This document shows positions 38,237-47,757 of a DNA stretch of 64,000 nt, piece after piece. Source of the stretch: Jeotgalibacillus campisalis. GTDB lineage: Bacteria > Bacillota > Bacilli > Bacillales > Jeotgalibacillaceae. The DNA lies in contig NZ_JXRR01000017.1 of assembly GCF_000829515.1 (NCBI RefSeq), positions 434,001 to 498,000 on the forward strand, in the 5' to 3' direction. Each line of letters starts with the position of its first letter. Position 1 is the stretch's first letter. The position numbers were made by a program, and so were the translations under genes. The notes under the pieces were generated by a model. It was not told where the DNA came from and made no database searches. It saw only the letters and a program-made list of their open reading frames with translations.

Positions 38237-39373
38237 TTAAGTAAGAAGAGTCACCATCGCAATAACCATTATTGGAGTCAGCATTGCAACGGCAGTCCAG
38301 TTTTTAGCCTGCTCATAGCTTTTATCATAACGGTACTTAACGCCTATGGAATGTTTATCAATGAGCGTTTCCCACATTAATTTATGAATGGTCACACACC
38401 CCGCTGCTAAAAGTGCTGCTGCAGCTGCAAACAGCCAGCCCATCGGTATAAGGAAGGCGCTTAACACAATCAGGCCCAAGATTCTCACGTAATAATAAAT
38501 GAACTTCCGATTTCTGAGATGATGTTTCAGGAAGAGCTCAAGCATTCCTGTTACTGGAGTTATAGGCTTTAAAATGCGCGTTGATTTGCGAAAAAGAAGG
38601 GGCCTTTTCCTCGACTTAGTATGAGGAGGCGTCTCGACTTCCTTAGACAGGGTGAAAACAAGCCGAATCCAGCGCACCTTCCACTTTGCCTCCTGTAAAC
38701 CATGGTTTGGCAGCCATTTCGGGTCAGCCATCGTCCGGTTAAACAGGCGTTTCAACCACCAAAAGCCCAATGGAATAAACAAGATCATAAGCACTGGAAA
38801 CATAGTAATTCCTGTCAGAACGAGCGCAATTCCGAATGCAGCTGCCAATAGAAAGCCTGCTGTCATTAAGGTGTTTCTGCTGCCTGCAGCGTAAAAGTCA
38901 ATCCAGCTTAAGAATAATTTGCAGGTCGTTCGAATAATAGTCAGCATAAGAAGGAGAAGCACAATTTGGAGGAGAGATAACGTTAAAATCCCTATTGTAA
39001 ATGGTAAAAAAAGTAACGATACAACTAAACTAAAGAAAAAAGAGGTGCAAAGATTATAGAAAAACCCTGACTGTAAAAGTTTCCTGATCCATTCCGGACG
39101 TTTTGCAAGATAAACAGTATCTGCTTCATACAAATACGTACGCCATTTACTTGATAGCGATAAGAAGAAAAATAACAGTCCACAGCCCGTCCAGTTAATA
39201 AGAGTAAACCAGACAGGAGGATCAATCCAAAGGGAACGATAATATAAACCACTGAAGAAAATCGCTGGTATGATCAAGTAAAGAACGATCGTCCAATCGA
39301 TGACACTCGATAGAATACCTTTTTGATACCGCCAGTCTTTTTTAAGACGGTCAGTAAAAAGAGTGTACTGCAT
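38237..39373 (-). CDS. ythQ: ABC transporter permease YthQ (EcsB family)
   Basis: EcsB-type permease with about eight membrane segments. A hydrophilic loop (about 240-280) contains the basic SRKRPLLFRKST. The start lies two bases after the ythP stop, with AAGGAG inside ythP, so the pair is one unit. Substrate unknown. Confidence 0.88.
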   Translation of the reverse strand: MQYTLFTDRLKKDWRYQKGILSSVIDWTIVLYLIIPAIFFSGLYYRSLWIDPPVWFTLINWTGCGLLFFFLSLSSKWRTYLYEADTVYLAKRPEWIRKLLQSGFFYNLCTSFFFSLVVSLLFLPFTIGILTLSLLQIVLLLLMLTIIRTTCKLFLSWIDFYAAGSRNTLMTAGFLLAAAFGIALVLTGITMFPVLMILFIPLGFWWLKRLFNRTMADPKWLPNHGLQEAKWKVRWIRLVFTLSKEVETPPHTKSRKRPLLFRKSTRILKPITPVTGMLELFLKHHLRNRKFIYYYVRILGLIVLSAFLIPMGWLFAAAAALLAAGCVTIHKLMWETLIDKHSIGVKYRYDKSYEQAKNWTAVAMLTPIMVIAMVTLLT

Positions 39374-39375
39374 CT

Positions 39376-40080
39376 TTAAAGATCTCCTTCCGGAATGCAG
39401 TCATATAAAGTTCCAGAAGACACATTACATGCTTCAAGCACCTCATCTAAAGAGCCAGATACATGCACGGTGCCGGAACTCATAATAATGAACCGGTCTG
39501 CAATTCGCTGGGCGGTGTCGAGTACATGGGTGCACATAAGAATACCAGCCCCTCTTTCCCGCTCGTCCTGAAGTGTTTCTAAAAGCAGCTTAGTTGCAGA
39601 AGGGTCAAGTCCCATGAAAGGCTCATCGATGATCCATAAAGAAGGCTTCGACATGATCGCTAAAATCAGCATGGATTTTTGCTGCATGCCTTTAGAAAAA
39701 GATCCTGGTAAATCATGAATGACACGTTCAAGTCGAAAACGGGACAGCCATGAATGAACTAAGGGCTCCCACTCAGATTTTTCAAGTTCTTCAACAGCTG
39801 CAACAAATTCAATATGCTCCCACAGTGTTAAATCTTCATAAAATACAGGTCTTTCGGGAATAAACGAGTAACGCAGACCTTTTTTTATTTCCGCTTCTCC
39901 TTCGAAAAATGGCAATTGTCCCATAATCGCTTTTATTGTTGTGCTCTTGCCCGCACCATTTGCGCCAATCATCGCGACCAATTCACCCGGTCCTACAGAA
40001 AAATGAACGTTCTCAATCCTGGCATCATTTGGCTCATAGCCGCCTTCTATAACGTCAACATTCAACATTTTTTTCAACAC
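39376..40080 (-). CDS. ythP: ABC transporter ATP-binding protein YthP
   Basis: Nucleotide-binding subunit for YthQ. Walker A GANGAGKSTT, signature FSKGMQQK (in place of LSGGQ) and Walker B LWIIDEPFMGLDP. The start is ambiguous: GTG at 40080 is part of the AAGGAGTG site, so TTG 40077 or ATG 40068 may be used. Relatives (EcsA) affect secretion and competence. Confidence 0.9.
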   Translation of the reverse strand: MLKKMLNVDVIEGGYEPNDARIENVHFSVGPGELVAMIGANGAGKSTTIKAIMGQLPFFEGEAEIKKGLRYSFIPERPVFYEDLTLWEHIEFVAAVEELEKSEWEPLVHSWLSRFRLERVIHDLPGSFSKGMQQKSMLILAIMSKPSLWIIDEPFMGLDPSATKLLLETLQDERERGAGILMCTHVLDTAQRIADRFIIMSSGTVHVSGSLDEVLEACNVSSGTLYDCIPEGDL

Positions 40081-40367
40081 TCCTTCTGTCTGTTCTACGG
40101 AATGAATAGGAAAAGGGAGTCATATTTTCCTGAAAATCCTCCAATATAAACTTGTTAAATGTTAACGTCATGTAAAAACTGTCCGTTAGTACTAGAAAAA
40201 TCAATCAAATAATTGTACAATGAAATTGTCAGATAATATGACTGTCGAATTTTAACGAAAAGGGGCTGTCGAAAGGCAACCAATTAAAACGTGTCGTTGA
40301 GCGATACTCAACAATAAAGTTCATCGCAGTCATTGCCCATGGAAAAAAGATGAGGGAGAGTGGTTTT

Positions 40368-40586
40368 TTGAAACCAACTACGAATCGGATGCTAACTCGC
40401 ATCAAATCTGTGTACATGTTCATCAAAGAAAATGGAACGGTAACAACAAATGATTTGGTTGATGAATTCGGCATCACACCTCGCACCATTCAGAGAGATT
40501 TGAATGTGTTAGCCTATAACGATTTAGTGAGCAGTCCTAGTCGTGGCAAATGGACGACGACACATAAAAAAGTTAAAATATCGTAA
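40368..40586 (+). CDS. ytzE: YtzE, DeoR-type helix-turn-helix protein
   Basis: A 72-aa stand-alone DeoR-family DNA-binding domain (DLVDEFGITPRTIQRDLNVL) with no ligand domain. TTG at 40368 gives the conserved start (M)KPTTNRMLTRIKSVYMF; GAGGGAGAG lies about seven bases upstream. An ATG at 40350 would add six residues. Targets unknown; the wing is basic (SRGKWTTTHKKVK). Confidence 0.9.
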   Translation: MKPTTNRMLTRIKSVYMFIKENGTVTTNDLVDEFGITPRTIQRDLNVLAYNDLVSSPSRGKWTTTHKKVKIS

Positions 40587-40596
40587 CAAAGCTAAA

Positions 40597-40633
40597 AACA
40601 GCCCTTTCCGCTTTTTATTCGGAAAGGGCTGTT
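40597..40633. terminator. Bidirectional terminator
   Basis: A perfect 14-bp stem AACAGCCCTTTCCG/CGGAAAGGGCTGTT between convergent ytzE and ytzG. Confidence 0.88.
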
Positions 40634-40637
40634 CTAT

Positions 40638-41351
40638 TTATTCTTCGCCGCGAAGGCTCTTAAGCTCTTCTTGTGTTAACTCCCGGAATTCCCCCAGTGC
40701 AAGTGAGGGATCAAGCTCCAAAGAACCCATAGAGATCCGTTTTAAATAGGTCACTTCTTTGCCAACCGACTGAAACATCCGTTTAACCTGATGAAACTTA
40801 CCTTCCATAATGGTCAGTTCAATATGGGAGACAGGCCCTGATTTTAAAATGACGAGGTCTCCAGGCTTTGTCACATAGCCATCCTCGAGCATAACGCCCC
40901 TTTTAAATGCCACAATGTCATCAGGTGTCACTTCCCCTTCAATTTCTGCAAAGTACGTTTTTGGAACATGCTTTTTGGGTGAAAGCAGCTGATGGGAAAG
41001 GTGTCCGTCATTCGTTAACAAAAGAAGACCTTCTGTATCCTTGTCTAACCGTCCAACTGGGAATGGTTCAAAAACAGACAGTTCAACCGGCAAAAGGTCA
41101 ATGACGGTTTCATGCTGGCGGTCTTCCGTTGCTGATATTACGCCTTGAGGCTTATTTAATAAAACATAAATGAACTCCCGGTAAACGATTTTTTCACCAT
41201 TAACGGTTACTTCATCATTAAATGGGTCTACCTGCATTTTTCCTTCTTTTGCAGGCGTTCCTCCTACAATAACTGCACCGGACTTTAGTAATTTCTTCAT
41301 TTCTTTGCGGCTGCCATAGCCCAAATTTGCAAGTAGCTTGTCTAATCTCAC
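40638..41351 (-). CDS. ytzG: RsuA-family 16S rRNA pseudouridine synthase YtzG
   Basis: An S4 RNA-binding domain (RLDKLLANLGYGSRKEMKK) is followed by the catalytic domain, with the active aspartate in PVGRLDKDTEGLLL. The GTG at 41351 (237 aa) is chosen because AAAGGAGGAAA precedes it; the frame upstream codes no conserved sequence. The target is probably the 16S site of RsuA (inference). Confidence 0.9.
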   Translation of the reverse strand: MRLDKLLANLGYGSRKEMKKLLKSGAVIVGGTPAKEGKMQVDPFNDEVTVNGEKIVYREFIYVLLNKPQGVISATEDRQHETVIDLLPVELSVFEPFPVGRLDKDTEGLLLLTNDGHLSHQLLSPKKHVPKTYFAEIEGEVTPDDIVAFKRGVMLEDGYVTKPGDLVILKSGPVSHIELTIMEGKFHQVKRMFQSVGKEVTYLKRISMGSLELDPSLALGEFRELTQEELKSLRGEE

Positions 41352-41379
41352 CCGGTTTCCTCCTTTTTTCCAAACCAAA

Positions 41380-41400
41380 AGCCGGCTTAGGAACCGGCTT
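41380..41400 (-). terminator. Hairpin between ytgP and ytzG
   Basis: AGCCGG pairs with CCGGCT across an eight-base loop; on the minus strand TTTGGTTT follows. It is short and T-poor, so it is probably a partial terminator or mRNA-processing stem in the ytgP-ytzG unit. Confidence 0.5.
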
Positions 41401-41408
41401 ATGGACAT

Positions 41409-43028
41409 TTATGATGTGAATCGTTTACGCAGTCTTGTAATTCTGTCACCAAACAATTGATCTGCTAACCGCGATTTTAAACTTAAAACAAAGTAAACGA
41501 ATGCCCCGATCCCGCCGCATATCACGAGAATCAGCAACGCCTGCAGGCGGCTTTCCGGATTCAGGAATGATGCAAGTCCAAAGTAGACTAGCAATACAGG
41601 CACAGCCATCACTGCATTAAAAATAAGCATGAGCAGCGTCCGTTTAACCACTTTACGATATTTGTAGGAAGCAAAATGACGCAGGACTAGCAGATTAATA
41701 ATAATGGCTGCTATATAACCAATTGCGGTCGAAAGCACAGCTCCCTGCACTTCAAAAAGCTGTACCAGCGGAATATTGATCGAAAGCTTCACAAGAAGGC
41801 CAGCGAGCAAACTCAGCACACTCCAGCGCTGTTCATTTATTCCCTGCATCATCGCTGCTGTTACAGTGTACAGAGCAAAAAGAATCGCTACAGGGGAATA
41901 CGTCCGCAGTACATCTGTTCCAAGTTCACTGTAGCCGTAAAACACGGTATAAGCCGGTTCAGCCAACAAGGCCAAGCCTATGGCTGCTGGCATCGTAAGA
42001 AACAATAGAATCTGGAACGTCTGATCAAGCTGCTGGTTAAGTGATTTCCAGTTACCCTTTGAAAAAGTACTTGTGATGACAGGAATTAATGTCATCGCAA
42101 ATGCTGTAGCAAGTGATACGGGAATAATCACAAGTTTATGGGTGGTAAACGTTAAAATCCCAAACTGAAAATCCGATACAGCTGCAAGACCAATCTCAGC
42201 CATGGCACGGTTAAATGTCAGGATATCCATTAATTGAAAAAGCGGATTTGCAACTCCTACCAATACGAATGGAATCGAGTACAAAATAATTTCCTTATAC
42301 ATTTCTTTAACCGAAATTTGAACTTCGCCTTTATTTTGTTCAAGCATTTTATCCAGATGAGGTTTTCGTTTAAAATAATACCAGATTAATAAAGCTAAAC
42401 TCGCGGCACCACCGACAAATGCGCCAAATGTTGCGACAGCAATCGCCGTTGTAATCGATCCTTCCATCACGTATAACACGACATAGACGCCGACTAGTAA
42501 AAACACGATCCGGACGATCTGTTCGATAACATTTGATACAGCTGTAGGACCCATTGACTGATGCCCCTGAAAAAATCCTCGTATTAAACTCATAAAAGGA
42601 ATAATAATAAGCGCAAAGCTCACAGCCCGAATGACGGTAGTGACCTGATCTGCAGAAATATCCTGTTCGTTTGCCGGTATCGCCAATTCAGCAAAGAAAG
42701 GTGCAAATAAAAACATGATTAAGAATGCGATAAAACCTGACAGTGTCATGAACCACAATCCGGACCTGAAAAGCCTTCGCCCAATCTCATATTCCTCAAG
42801 TGCATTATATTTGGCAATAAATTTTGAAACGGCAAGCGGAACGCCCGCTGTTGCGATAGATAGAAAGATCGTATACGGAACATAGCCGTATGAATAAAGT
42901 GCAACCGGACCTTCTTCATTTCCAAGCAAGGCATAAAACGGAATTACATAAAACAGCCCTAAAAATTTCGATATAAAGGTTCCTAACGTTAAAATAAATG
43001 TTCCTCTTACTAATGTAGATGTAGACAT
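41409..43028 (-). CDS. ytgP: Lipid II flippase YtgP (MurJ type)
   Basis: Multi-pass MOP-superfamily exporter, about 14 helices, 539 aa. The B. subtilis homologue is its MurJ, which flips lipid II across the membrane. N-terminal TFILTLGTFISKFLGLFYV and RGFFQGHQSMGPTAVSNVIEQ are diagnostic. Divergent from ytfP. Confidence 0.94.
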   Translation of the reverse strand: MSTSTLVRGTFILTLGTFISKFLGLFYVIPFYALLGNEEGPVALYSYGYVPYTIFLSIATAGVPLAVSKFIAKYNALEEYEIGRRLFRSGLWFMTLSGFIAFLIMFLFAPFFAELAIPANEQDISADQVTTVIRAVSFALIIIPFMSLIRGFFQGHQSMGPTAVSNVIEQIVRIVFLLVGVYVVLYVMEGSITTAIAVATFGAFVGGAASLALLIWYYFKRKPHLDKMLEQNKGEVQISVKEMYKEIILYSIPFVLVGVANPLFQLMDILTFNRAMAEIGLAAVSDFQFGILTFTTHKLVIIPVSLATAFAMTLIPVITSTFSKGNWKSLNQQLDQTFQILLFLTMPAAIGLALLAEPAYTVFYGYSELGTDVLRTYSPVAILFALYTVTAAMMQGINEQRWSVLSLLAGLLVKLSINIPLVQLFEVQGAVLSTAIGYIAAIIINLLVLRHFASYKYRKVVKRTLLMLIFNAVMAVPVLLVYFGLASFLNPESRLQALLILVICGGIGAFVYFVLSLKSRLADQLFGDRITRLRKRFTS

Positions 43029-43209
43029 TCTTATTTATTCACTTCCCAATCTAAGGAAAACTCATATTTCGACACTAACCAATAGTGTACTACTCCATCG
43101 TTTGAATGACAATTGGTTTTCTGACTCTTTTAAAAGAGAAATGATTGAACATACCATTAGAGCACGATAAAATAAGGCAAGTGTAAGCTTGAGAAAAGAT
43201 GGTGAAAAA

Positions 43210-44478
43210 ATGAGATATGATGTAATTATTGTCGGCGGGGGACCTTCGGGGCTGATGGCTGCGATTGCCGCAGGTGAGAAAAAAGAGCATGTACTGCTTG
43301 TGGATAAAGGGACGAAGCTTGGTAAAAAGCTCGCGATCTCCGGCGGCGGCCGGTGCAATGTAACAAACCGCCTCCCAGTAGAGGAAATTATAAAGCATAT
43401 ACCTGGCAACGGACGTTTCTTATACAGTGCCTTTTCTGTTTTTAACAACGAAGATATTATTGATTTCTTTGAAGGACTTGGTGTTGCGCTGAAGGAAGAA
43501 GACCATGGGCGTATGTTCCCTGTGTCAAATAAAGCACAATCAGTCGTCGATGCACTGCTTCGCAGACTCGGCGAACTGAATGTAGAGATCCGCACCAATG
43601 TAGAAGTTCACGATCTTCTTGTTGGGGATGGTGCAGTTGAAGGCATAAGCCTTGCAAATGGGGATGAGATCAAAGCAGCAGCCGTTGTTCTGGCAGTCGG
43701 CGGAAAATCCGTTCCTCAAACTGGTTCCACCGGGGATGGGTACCCTTGGGTAGAAAAAGCCGGACACACTGTAACGGAGCTTTTTCCCACAGAAGTACCG
43801 CTTCTCTCGCAAGAAGCCTTTATTCAAAATCGCGAGCTCCAAGGACTTGCTCTTAGGGGAGCTGCAGTCAGCGTGCTGAACAAAAAGGGAAAACCGCTTG
43901 TAACCCATGAAATGGACATGCTTTTTACTCATTTCGGCTTATCGGGACCAGCTATTTTGCGCTGCAGCCAATATGTGGTCAAAGAAATGAAAAAACAAAA
44001 AGGCGAACCTGTCACAATTCGTATTGATGCTGTTCCTTCTATAAAAGCAGAAGAGCTTTTTCAGCAAATGTATAAGGAAGCAAAGGAAGAAGCAAAAAAA
44101 GCCATTAAGAATGTGTGGAAAGGCCAACTTCCTGAACGCTATCTTCACTTTTTAATGGAGCGAGCAGAAATTGACCCTGATCAGCAGGCAGGAACGATTG
44201 CTACTGACAAGATCCGGCTCGTTTGCCAGATGATAAAATCCTTCGATCTTTCCGTACACGGAACACAATCAATCGAAAAGGCCTTTGTTACTGGAGGCGG
44301 TGTATCGGTTAAAGAAATAGAACCAAAAACGATGCACTCAAAAAAATGCAGAGGACTGTTTATTTGCGGTGAACTGCTGGATATCCACGGGTACACCGGC
44401 GGCTATAACATCACTTCAGCTCTTGTAACTGGGCGTTTAGCTGGAACGAACGCAGGAGATATAATGAAAGAGAATTAG
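43210..44478 (+). CDS. ytfP: HI0933-family flavoprotein YtfP
   Basis: FAD-dependent oxidoreductase, 422 aa. Rossmann motif [17 protein letters not shown], family motif [16 protein letters not shown] and a C-terminal FAD segment [16 protein letters not shown]. Function unknown. The ATG at 43210 fits GATGGTG; the TTG at 43189 is less likely. Its TAG stop lies inside the left arm of a repeat element. Confidence 0.9.
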   Translation: MRYDVIIVGGGPSGLMAAIAAGEKKEHVLLVDKGTKLGKKLAISGGGRCNVTNRLPVEEIIKHIPGNGRFLYSAFSVFNNEDIIDFFEGLGVALKEEDHGRMFPVSNKAQSVVDALLRRLGELNVEIRTNVEVHDLLVGDGAVEGISLANGDEIKAAAVVLAVGGKSVPQTGSTGDGYPWVEKAGHTVTELFPTEVPLLSQEAFIQNRELQGLALRGAAVSVLNKKGKPLVTHEMDMLFTHFGLSGPAILRCSQYVVKEMKKQKGEPVTIRIDAVPSIKAEELFQQMYKEAKEEAKKAIKNVWKGQLPERYLHFLMERAEIDPDQQAGTIATDKIRLVCQMIKSFDLSVHGTQSIEKAFVTGGGVSVKEIEPKTMHSKKCRGLFICGELLDIHGYTGGYNITSALVTGRLAGTNAGDIMKEN

Positions 44479-44708
44479 AGTTTGGGACAATTATGTCTCA
44501 AACTCTTCAAACCGGTTCTCTTCGCTTCAGGCGGACGCTTTCCGCAGGGACGGCGCTGAGCCTTTCCAGGGCCTTGCCCTGCAAAGTCTCAGCTTGCCGT
44601 CATATCCTGCAGGAGTCGCCACCTTCCGCTCCGTTCACCTCAAATTTACTATTTAAAATAAACTAATTTAAAGATCTTTCACAGTTCTGATATCCTCCCA
44701 GCCTCTTT
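44477..44708 (+). repeat. Palindromic interspersed repeat, full copy 3
   Basis: About 232 bp. The left end AGAGTTTGGGACAA overlaps the ytfP stop codon (44476-44478). The core GGCGGACGCTTTCCGCAGGG and centre AGGGC/GCCCT are kept, while the right end (CTCCCAGCCTCTTTTT) has drifted. Same orientation as copies 1 and 2. It fills most of the 290-bp gap between ytfP and the kinase gene. Confidence 0.82.
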
Positions 44709-44770
44709 TTATAGCTATGTAAAAATCCTGAGATGACAACGTATTATCCAACTGGAAATTAAATACGCAC

Positions 44771-45328
44771 TTATAAAGCAAAGTGTTTTTTAATTTTTTC
44801 TGCTGTTTCTTGTGCGCTCAGGTTTGTGTTGTCGATTCGTAAATAATGGTCCTGTTGGATTTCACCCGGCATAGAGTTTAATCGATGCTTTTGAACAGAC
44901 ATGAGTAAGTGTTCTTCGGATTGTTTTATATTTCTTTTCGTCGGCTTCTCCTGAAGACGGTTTGGGCTGACGTTGCGATCCAGTCTTTCTTCAAGGTTAG
45001 CTTCAAGCTCCACAAAGTAGAGATCGGCTCCTTTTTCAGTGAATATTGAACTAACCTTTTCGAGAAACTCCCAGTCTCCCTGCAAATCAAAAGCCCAAAC
45101 AAACGTAAAAATCATTCCGTACTGATTTGTTTTAGCAAATTCCTCAAAGATTTCTTCACGAAATAAAGTTGTTAATCTCCACATCTGGGGACTAAAGTCG
45201 AAAAACGGCACCAGTAAATCGATCGTCATATGATTGTGAAATAATTTTAATTCCGTGAGTTTCGACAGCTCCTGCCCCACTGTCATTTTGCCGACCGCTT
45301 GTGGTCCAAATACTAAAATTAGTTTCAT
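44771..45328 (-). CDS. P-loop kinase-like NTPase
   Basis: A small (185 aa) NTPase with Walker A VFGPQAVGKMTVGQEL; the usual GKT/S is GKM followed by T. It resembles shikimate/adenylylsulfate-type kinases in layout (a lid-like NVSPNRLQEKPTKRN). Substrate unknown. The ATG at 45328 follows AGAGGAG; the frame extends 13 residues further without support. Confidence 0.78.
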   Translation of the reverse strand: MKLILVFGPQAVGKMTVGQELSKLTELKLFHNHMTIDLLVPFFDFSPQMWRLTTLFREEIFEEFAKTNQYGMIFTFVWAFDLQGDWEFLEKVSSIFTEKGADLYFVELEANLEERLDRNVSPNRLQEKPTKRNIKQSEEHLLMSVQKHRLNSMPGEIQQDHYLRIDNTNLSAQETAEKIKKHFAL

Positions 45329-45410
45329 TTCATTACTCCTCTTTTGCTTCAAAGATTTTAAATACAATTATTTCAAATGGTGTAAAATCATGCAATCTAT
45401 TTTTCGCACA

Positions 45411-46145
45411 TCAATTGAATTGTTCTGCAAGAAGTTGAATAATGAGCAGCACGGTTATAATACGAAGCAAAGGCTTTACGTACCCCGCTTTCATTCGCTG
45501 GGCCAGCCGGACACCCGTTTGCGCGCCAATCCAGGAACCAGCCATTAAAGCAAAAGTAAGTCCCCACATAATATGACCCGCTGCTACATAAACCGACGCT
45601 GCTCCAATACACGACGAAAAAGTGGCAAGACGGACATGCCCTACCGCTTTTAAGTATGAAATCTTAAGCCAGCTGAATAAATAAAGCATTAGCGTTCCCT
45701 GCCCCGGCCCAAAAAGTCCATCGTAAATCCCGATCCCATATAGCCCCGCCCCGCTAAAAGGTGACAGGGTAAATGGTTCTGATTTTTCAAAAGATGCTTT
45801 ACTGAAAAAGGAGGTGACCATAGCAAATAAAAGTAGAAAAATCGCAGCCAGCGTTAAATTTTCCGAGGACAGAAGTGATGCAACAATTCCTCCTGTGATC
45901 CCTCCAAGCAAACTAACTGGTATGAGCCAAAGAGATTCTTTCACATTTACTTCTTTTCGTCTGGCAAGATAAACAAATGCAGATAGTGAACTAAATGTAT
46001 TTGATACTTTATTTGCCCCAATGGCTGAATGAACCGGCATGCCAATTAAAAGCATTATCGGCAGACTGATCAGGCCTCCTCCGCCTGCAAGCGTTCCAAG
46101 TGTTGTAGCCGCGATACCTGTTAAGAAAATTAATAATAGTTCCAT
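45411..46145 (-). CDS. TauE/SafE (TSUP) family membrane permease
   Basis: A 244-aa anion permease with about eight helices. TSUP hallmarks: GTLAGGGGLISLPIMLLIG near the N-terminus and GIYDGLFGPGQGT in the repeat half. Relatives export sulfite or sulfoacetate; the substrate here is unknown. GGGGGGCGAT precedes the ATG. Probably monocistronic. Confidence 0.88.
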   Translation of the reverse strand: MELLLIFLTGIAATTLGTLAGGGGLISLPIMLLIGMPVHSAIGANKVSNTFSSLSAFVYLARRKEVNVKESLWLIPVSLLGGITGGIVASLLSSENLTLAAIFLLLFAMVTSFFSKASFEKSEPFTLSPFSGAGLYGIGIYDGLFGPGQGTLMLYLFSWLKISYLKAVGHVRLATFSSCIGAASVYVAAGHIMWGLTFALMAGSWIGAQTGVRLAQRMKAGYVKPLLRIITVLLIIQLLAEQFN

Positions 46146-46263
46146 GGAGATCGCCCCCCTACTTATAGAATATAGAAAGCTTTTTTATAAGTAAATTCGA
46201 TAATAATTATTATATTTAATAAGAATAGCTTATGATTTGAATCACTTATAATAAAATTAAACT

Positions 46264-46294
46264 AAAAAACCATCCCTTTAAGCTTGGAATGGTT
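46264..46294 (-). terminator. Second terminator-like hairpin after ferritin gene
   Basis: AAAACCATTCC/GGGATGGTTTTTT on the minus strand, about 165 bases past the ferritin stop. This gap (46146-46459) also holds the 46378 terminator and an AT-rich stretch upstream of the TSUP gene; no gene is seen. Confidence 0.55.
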
Positions 46295-46377
46295 TTGTAT
46301 CTGCTGTTTATTTTTACTTTCTTCCATTCTTCTGCATTGAAATTGATTTATAAGAAATTAATTTAACTCATCTAAAT

Positions 46378-46422
46378 ATAAAAAGAATATCCTCTGAATT
46401 AGTTTTTCAGAGGATATCTTTT
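46378..46422 (-). terminator. Terminator after ferritin gene
   Basis: A perfect 12-bp stem ATATCCTCTGAA/TTCAGAGGATAT with flanking A and T runs. Confidence 0.88.
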
Positions 46423-46459
46423 TTGTTGCAGAATATTTTGTAGTCCCGGGTTCTTACGT

Positions 46460-46969
46460 TTATTTTTCGCTTGCTCCGTTAAATGTCCGTTTTCCTAATT
46501 CGTTTTCAAGCATATAAAACATATTGCTGTCTTTATCGATTCGTTTTAGTTTTTGAATAATCCCATCAAAGGTTGCCTGTTCTTCAACCTGCTCTTCAAT
46601 AAACCAGTTTAGGAAATTCATTGTTGCGTGTTCTCTCTCGTCCATGGCTAAATCTGCCAAAGCGTAAATTCGTTTGGTTACTTCTTTTTCGTGACCAAGA
46701 GATACTTCAAAAGCTTCCAATACAGAATCAAATTGATTATTAGGCTTTGCCATGCTGTCAACTTCTGCACGGACGCCCATATCAATAATAAATTGATAAA
46801 ATTTCATGGCGTGAAAACGCTCTTCTTCAGCCTGAGCAAGAAAAAAGTTCGCAAATCCATCCAGACTTTCATTGGAACAATAAGCTGCAGTTGCCAGGTA
46901 GATATGAGCTGAATAAAACTCATAATTCATTTGATCATTTAACCCTTTAATTAACGTTTGACTTAGCAT
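46460..46969 (-). CDS. ftnA: Ferritin
   Basis: Non-haem iron-storage protein, 169 aa, forming a 24-mer cage. Ferroxidase-centre residues are visible in NYEFYSAHIYL, QAEEERFHAMKFY and EEQVEEQATFDGI. The ATG at 46969 has AGGTG upstream; an ATG three codons earlier is possible. It begins about 45 bases after the nitroreductase gene and may share its Fur-box promoter. Confidence 0.93.
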   Translation of the reverse strand: MLSQTLIKGLNDQMNYEFYSAHIYLATAAYCSNESLDGFANFFLAQAEEERFHAMKFYQFIIDMGVRAEVDSMAKPNNQFDSVLEAFEVSLGHEKEVTKRIYALADLAMDEREHATMNFLNWFIEEQVEEQATFDGIIQKLKRIDKDSNMFYMLENELGKRTFNGASEK

Positions 46970-47013
46970 TGCCATCACCTGTCCTTTTGTCTGATTTTAA
47001 GAAAAGTTTCTTT

Positions 47014-47592
47014 TTATATATCCTGAAATCTCGTTAATTTCTCAAGAGGATTTGTCCGTTTTCTTGCTTGAGGAATGGACTCTTCTTTGAAAAATCCGAG
47101 ATGCAGAAATCCGATTATTTTTTCACCAGGTTTTACCCCGAGCATAGAACGCACCTTAGGATCCACTATATGCGGATTGGTTTTCCACACCACACCAAGC
47201 TTTTTCTCCCAGGCCAACAGCTGAATATTTTGTATGAGGCAGCTTACTGCTCCAAAATCTTCTTCACGCTGTTTATAGCGGGGATCTTCCGGCATAACGA
47301 TAATCAGGAATGCTGCGGGCTGATTAAAATATAGACGTCTGTTTTCCTGCATTTCTTTCGGAAATGTTTGTACCAGCTTCTCTATAAAGTTTTCTTTTTC
47401 CTTAGAAGAGACGAAGACAAACCGCCATGGTTCTCTCAGACCGTGATTCGGTGCCCAGACAGCGTCATCAAGTATGTCCATGATCAGCGATTCCTGTACT
47501 GGCTCGCTAGTGTAGTTTGTTTTGATGGATCGGCGTTCCCGAATCACTTTTGACAGTTGTGAACTTGTGGTATGGTTATTGATTTGTATCAT
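47014..47592 (-). CDS. Nitroreductase-family flavoprotein
   Basis: FMN-dependent NAD(P)H oxidoreductase fold, about 192 aa, YdjA/YodC-like. Typical segments: VIRERRSIKTNYT (phosphate-binding arginines), APNHGLREPWRFVFV and HLGFF. Substrate unknown. Start at 47592 or 47601, both poorly served by AGGATGAG. A Fur-like box overlaps the promoter, suggesting expression in iron limitation. Confidence 0.85.
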   Translation of the reverse strand: MIQINNHTTSSQLSKVIRERRSIKTNYTSEPVQESLIMDILDDAVWAPNHGLREPWRFVFVSSKEKENFIEKLVQTFPKEMQENRRLYFNQPAAFLIIVMPEDPRYKQREEDFGAVSCLIQNIQLLAWEKKLGVVWKTNPHIVDPKVRSMLGVKPGEKIIGFLHLGFFKEESIPQARKRTNPLEKLTRFQDI

Positions 47593-47625
47593 GGAACTCA
47601 TCCTATCTTTTTAGTTATATAGTCT

Positions 47626-47655
47626 ATTTTATTTGAAATTGATAATCACTCTCAA
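47626..47655 (-). promoter_or_regulatory. Fur-like box over nitroreductase-ferritin promoter
   Basis: Minus strand: -35 TTGAGA (47650-47655), 18-base spacer, -10 TAAAAT (47626-47631). TGAGAGTGATTATCA (47640-47654) agrees with the 7-1-7 Fur consensus at 12 of 14 specified positions and overlaps the -35. The TGA...TCA ends favour Fur over PerR. Confidence 0.68.
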
Positions 47656-47757
47656 TTAAAAATTTACTATACAACCTTCTAGCAATCAAGCTGTTTAAAT
47701 GATTTAAGGTCACTTTATCAAAAAGGAAGTCGGTTTCTTTGCAGAAGACGTATCAAA

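Noticed and set aside
43062-43598. 178-aa minus-strand frame opposite ytfP
   Set aside because: It is antisense to the conserved FAD-binding region of ytfP, has low-complexity Ser/Pro-rich sequence and no ribosome site.
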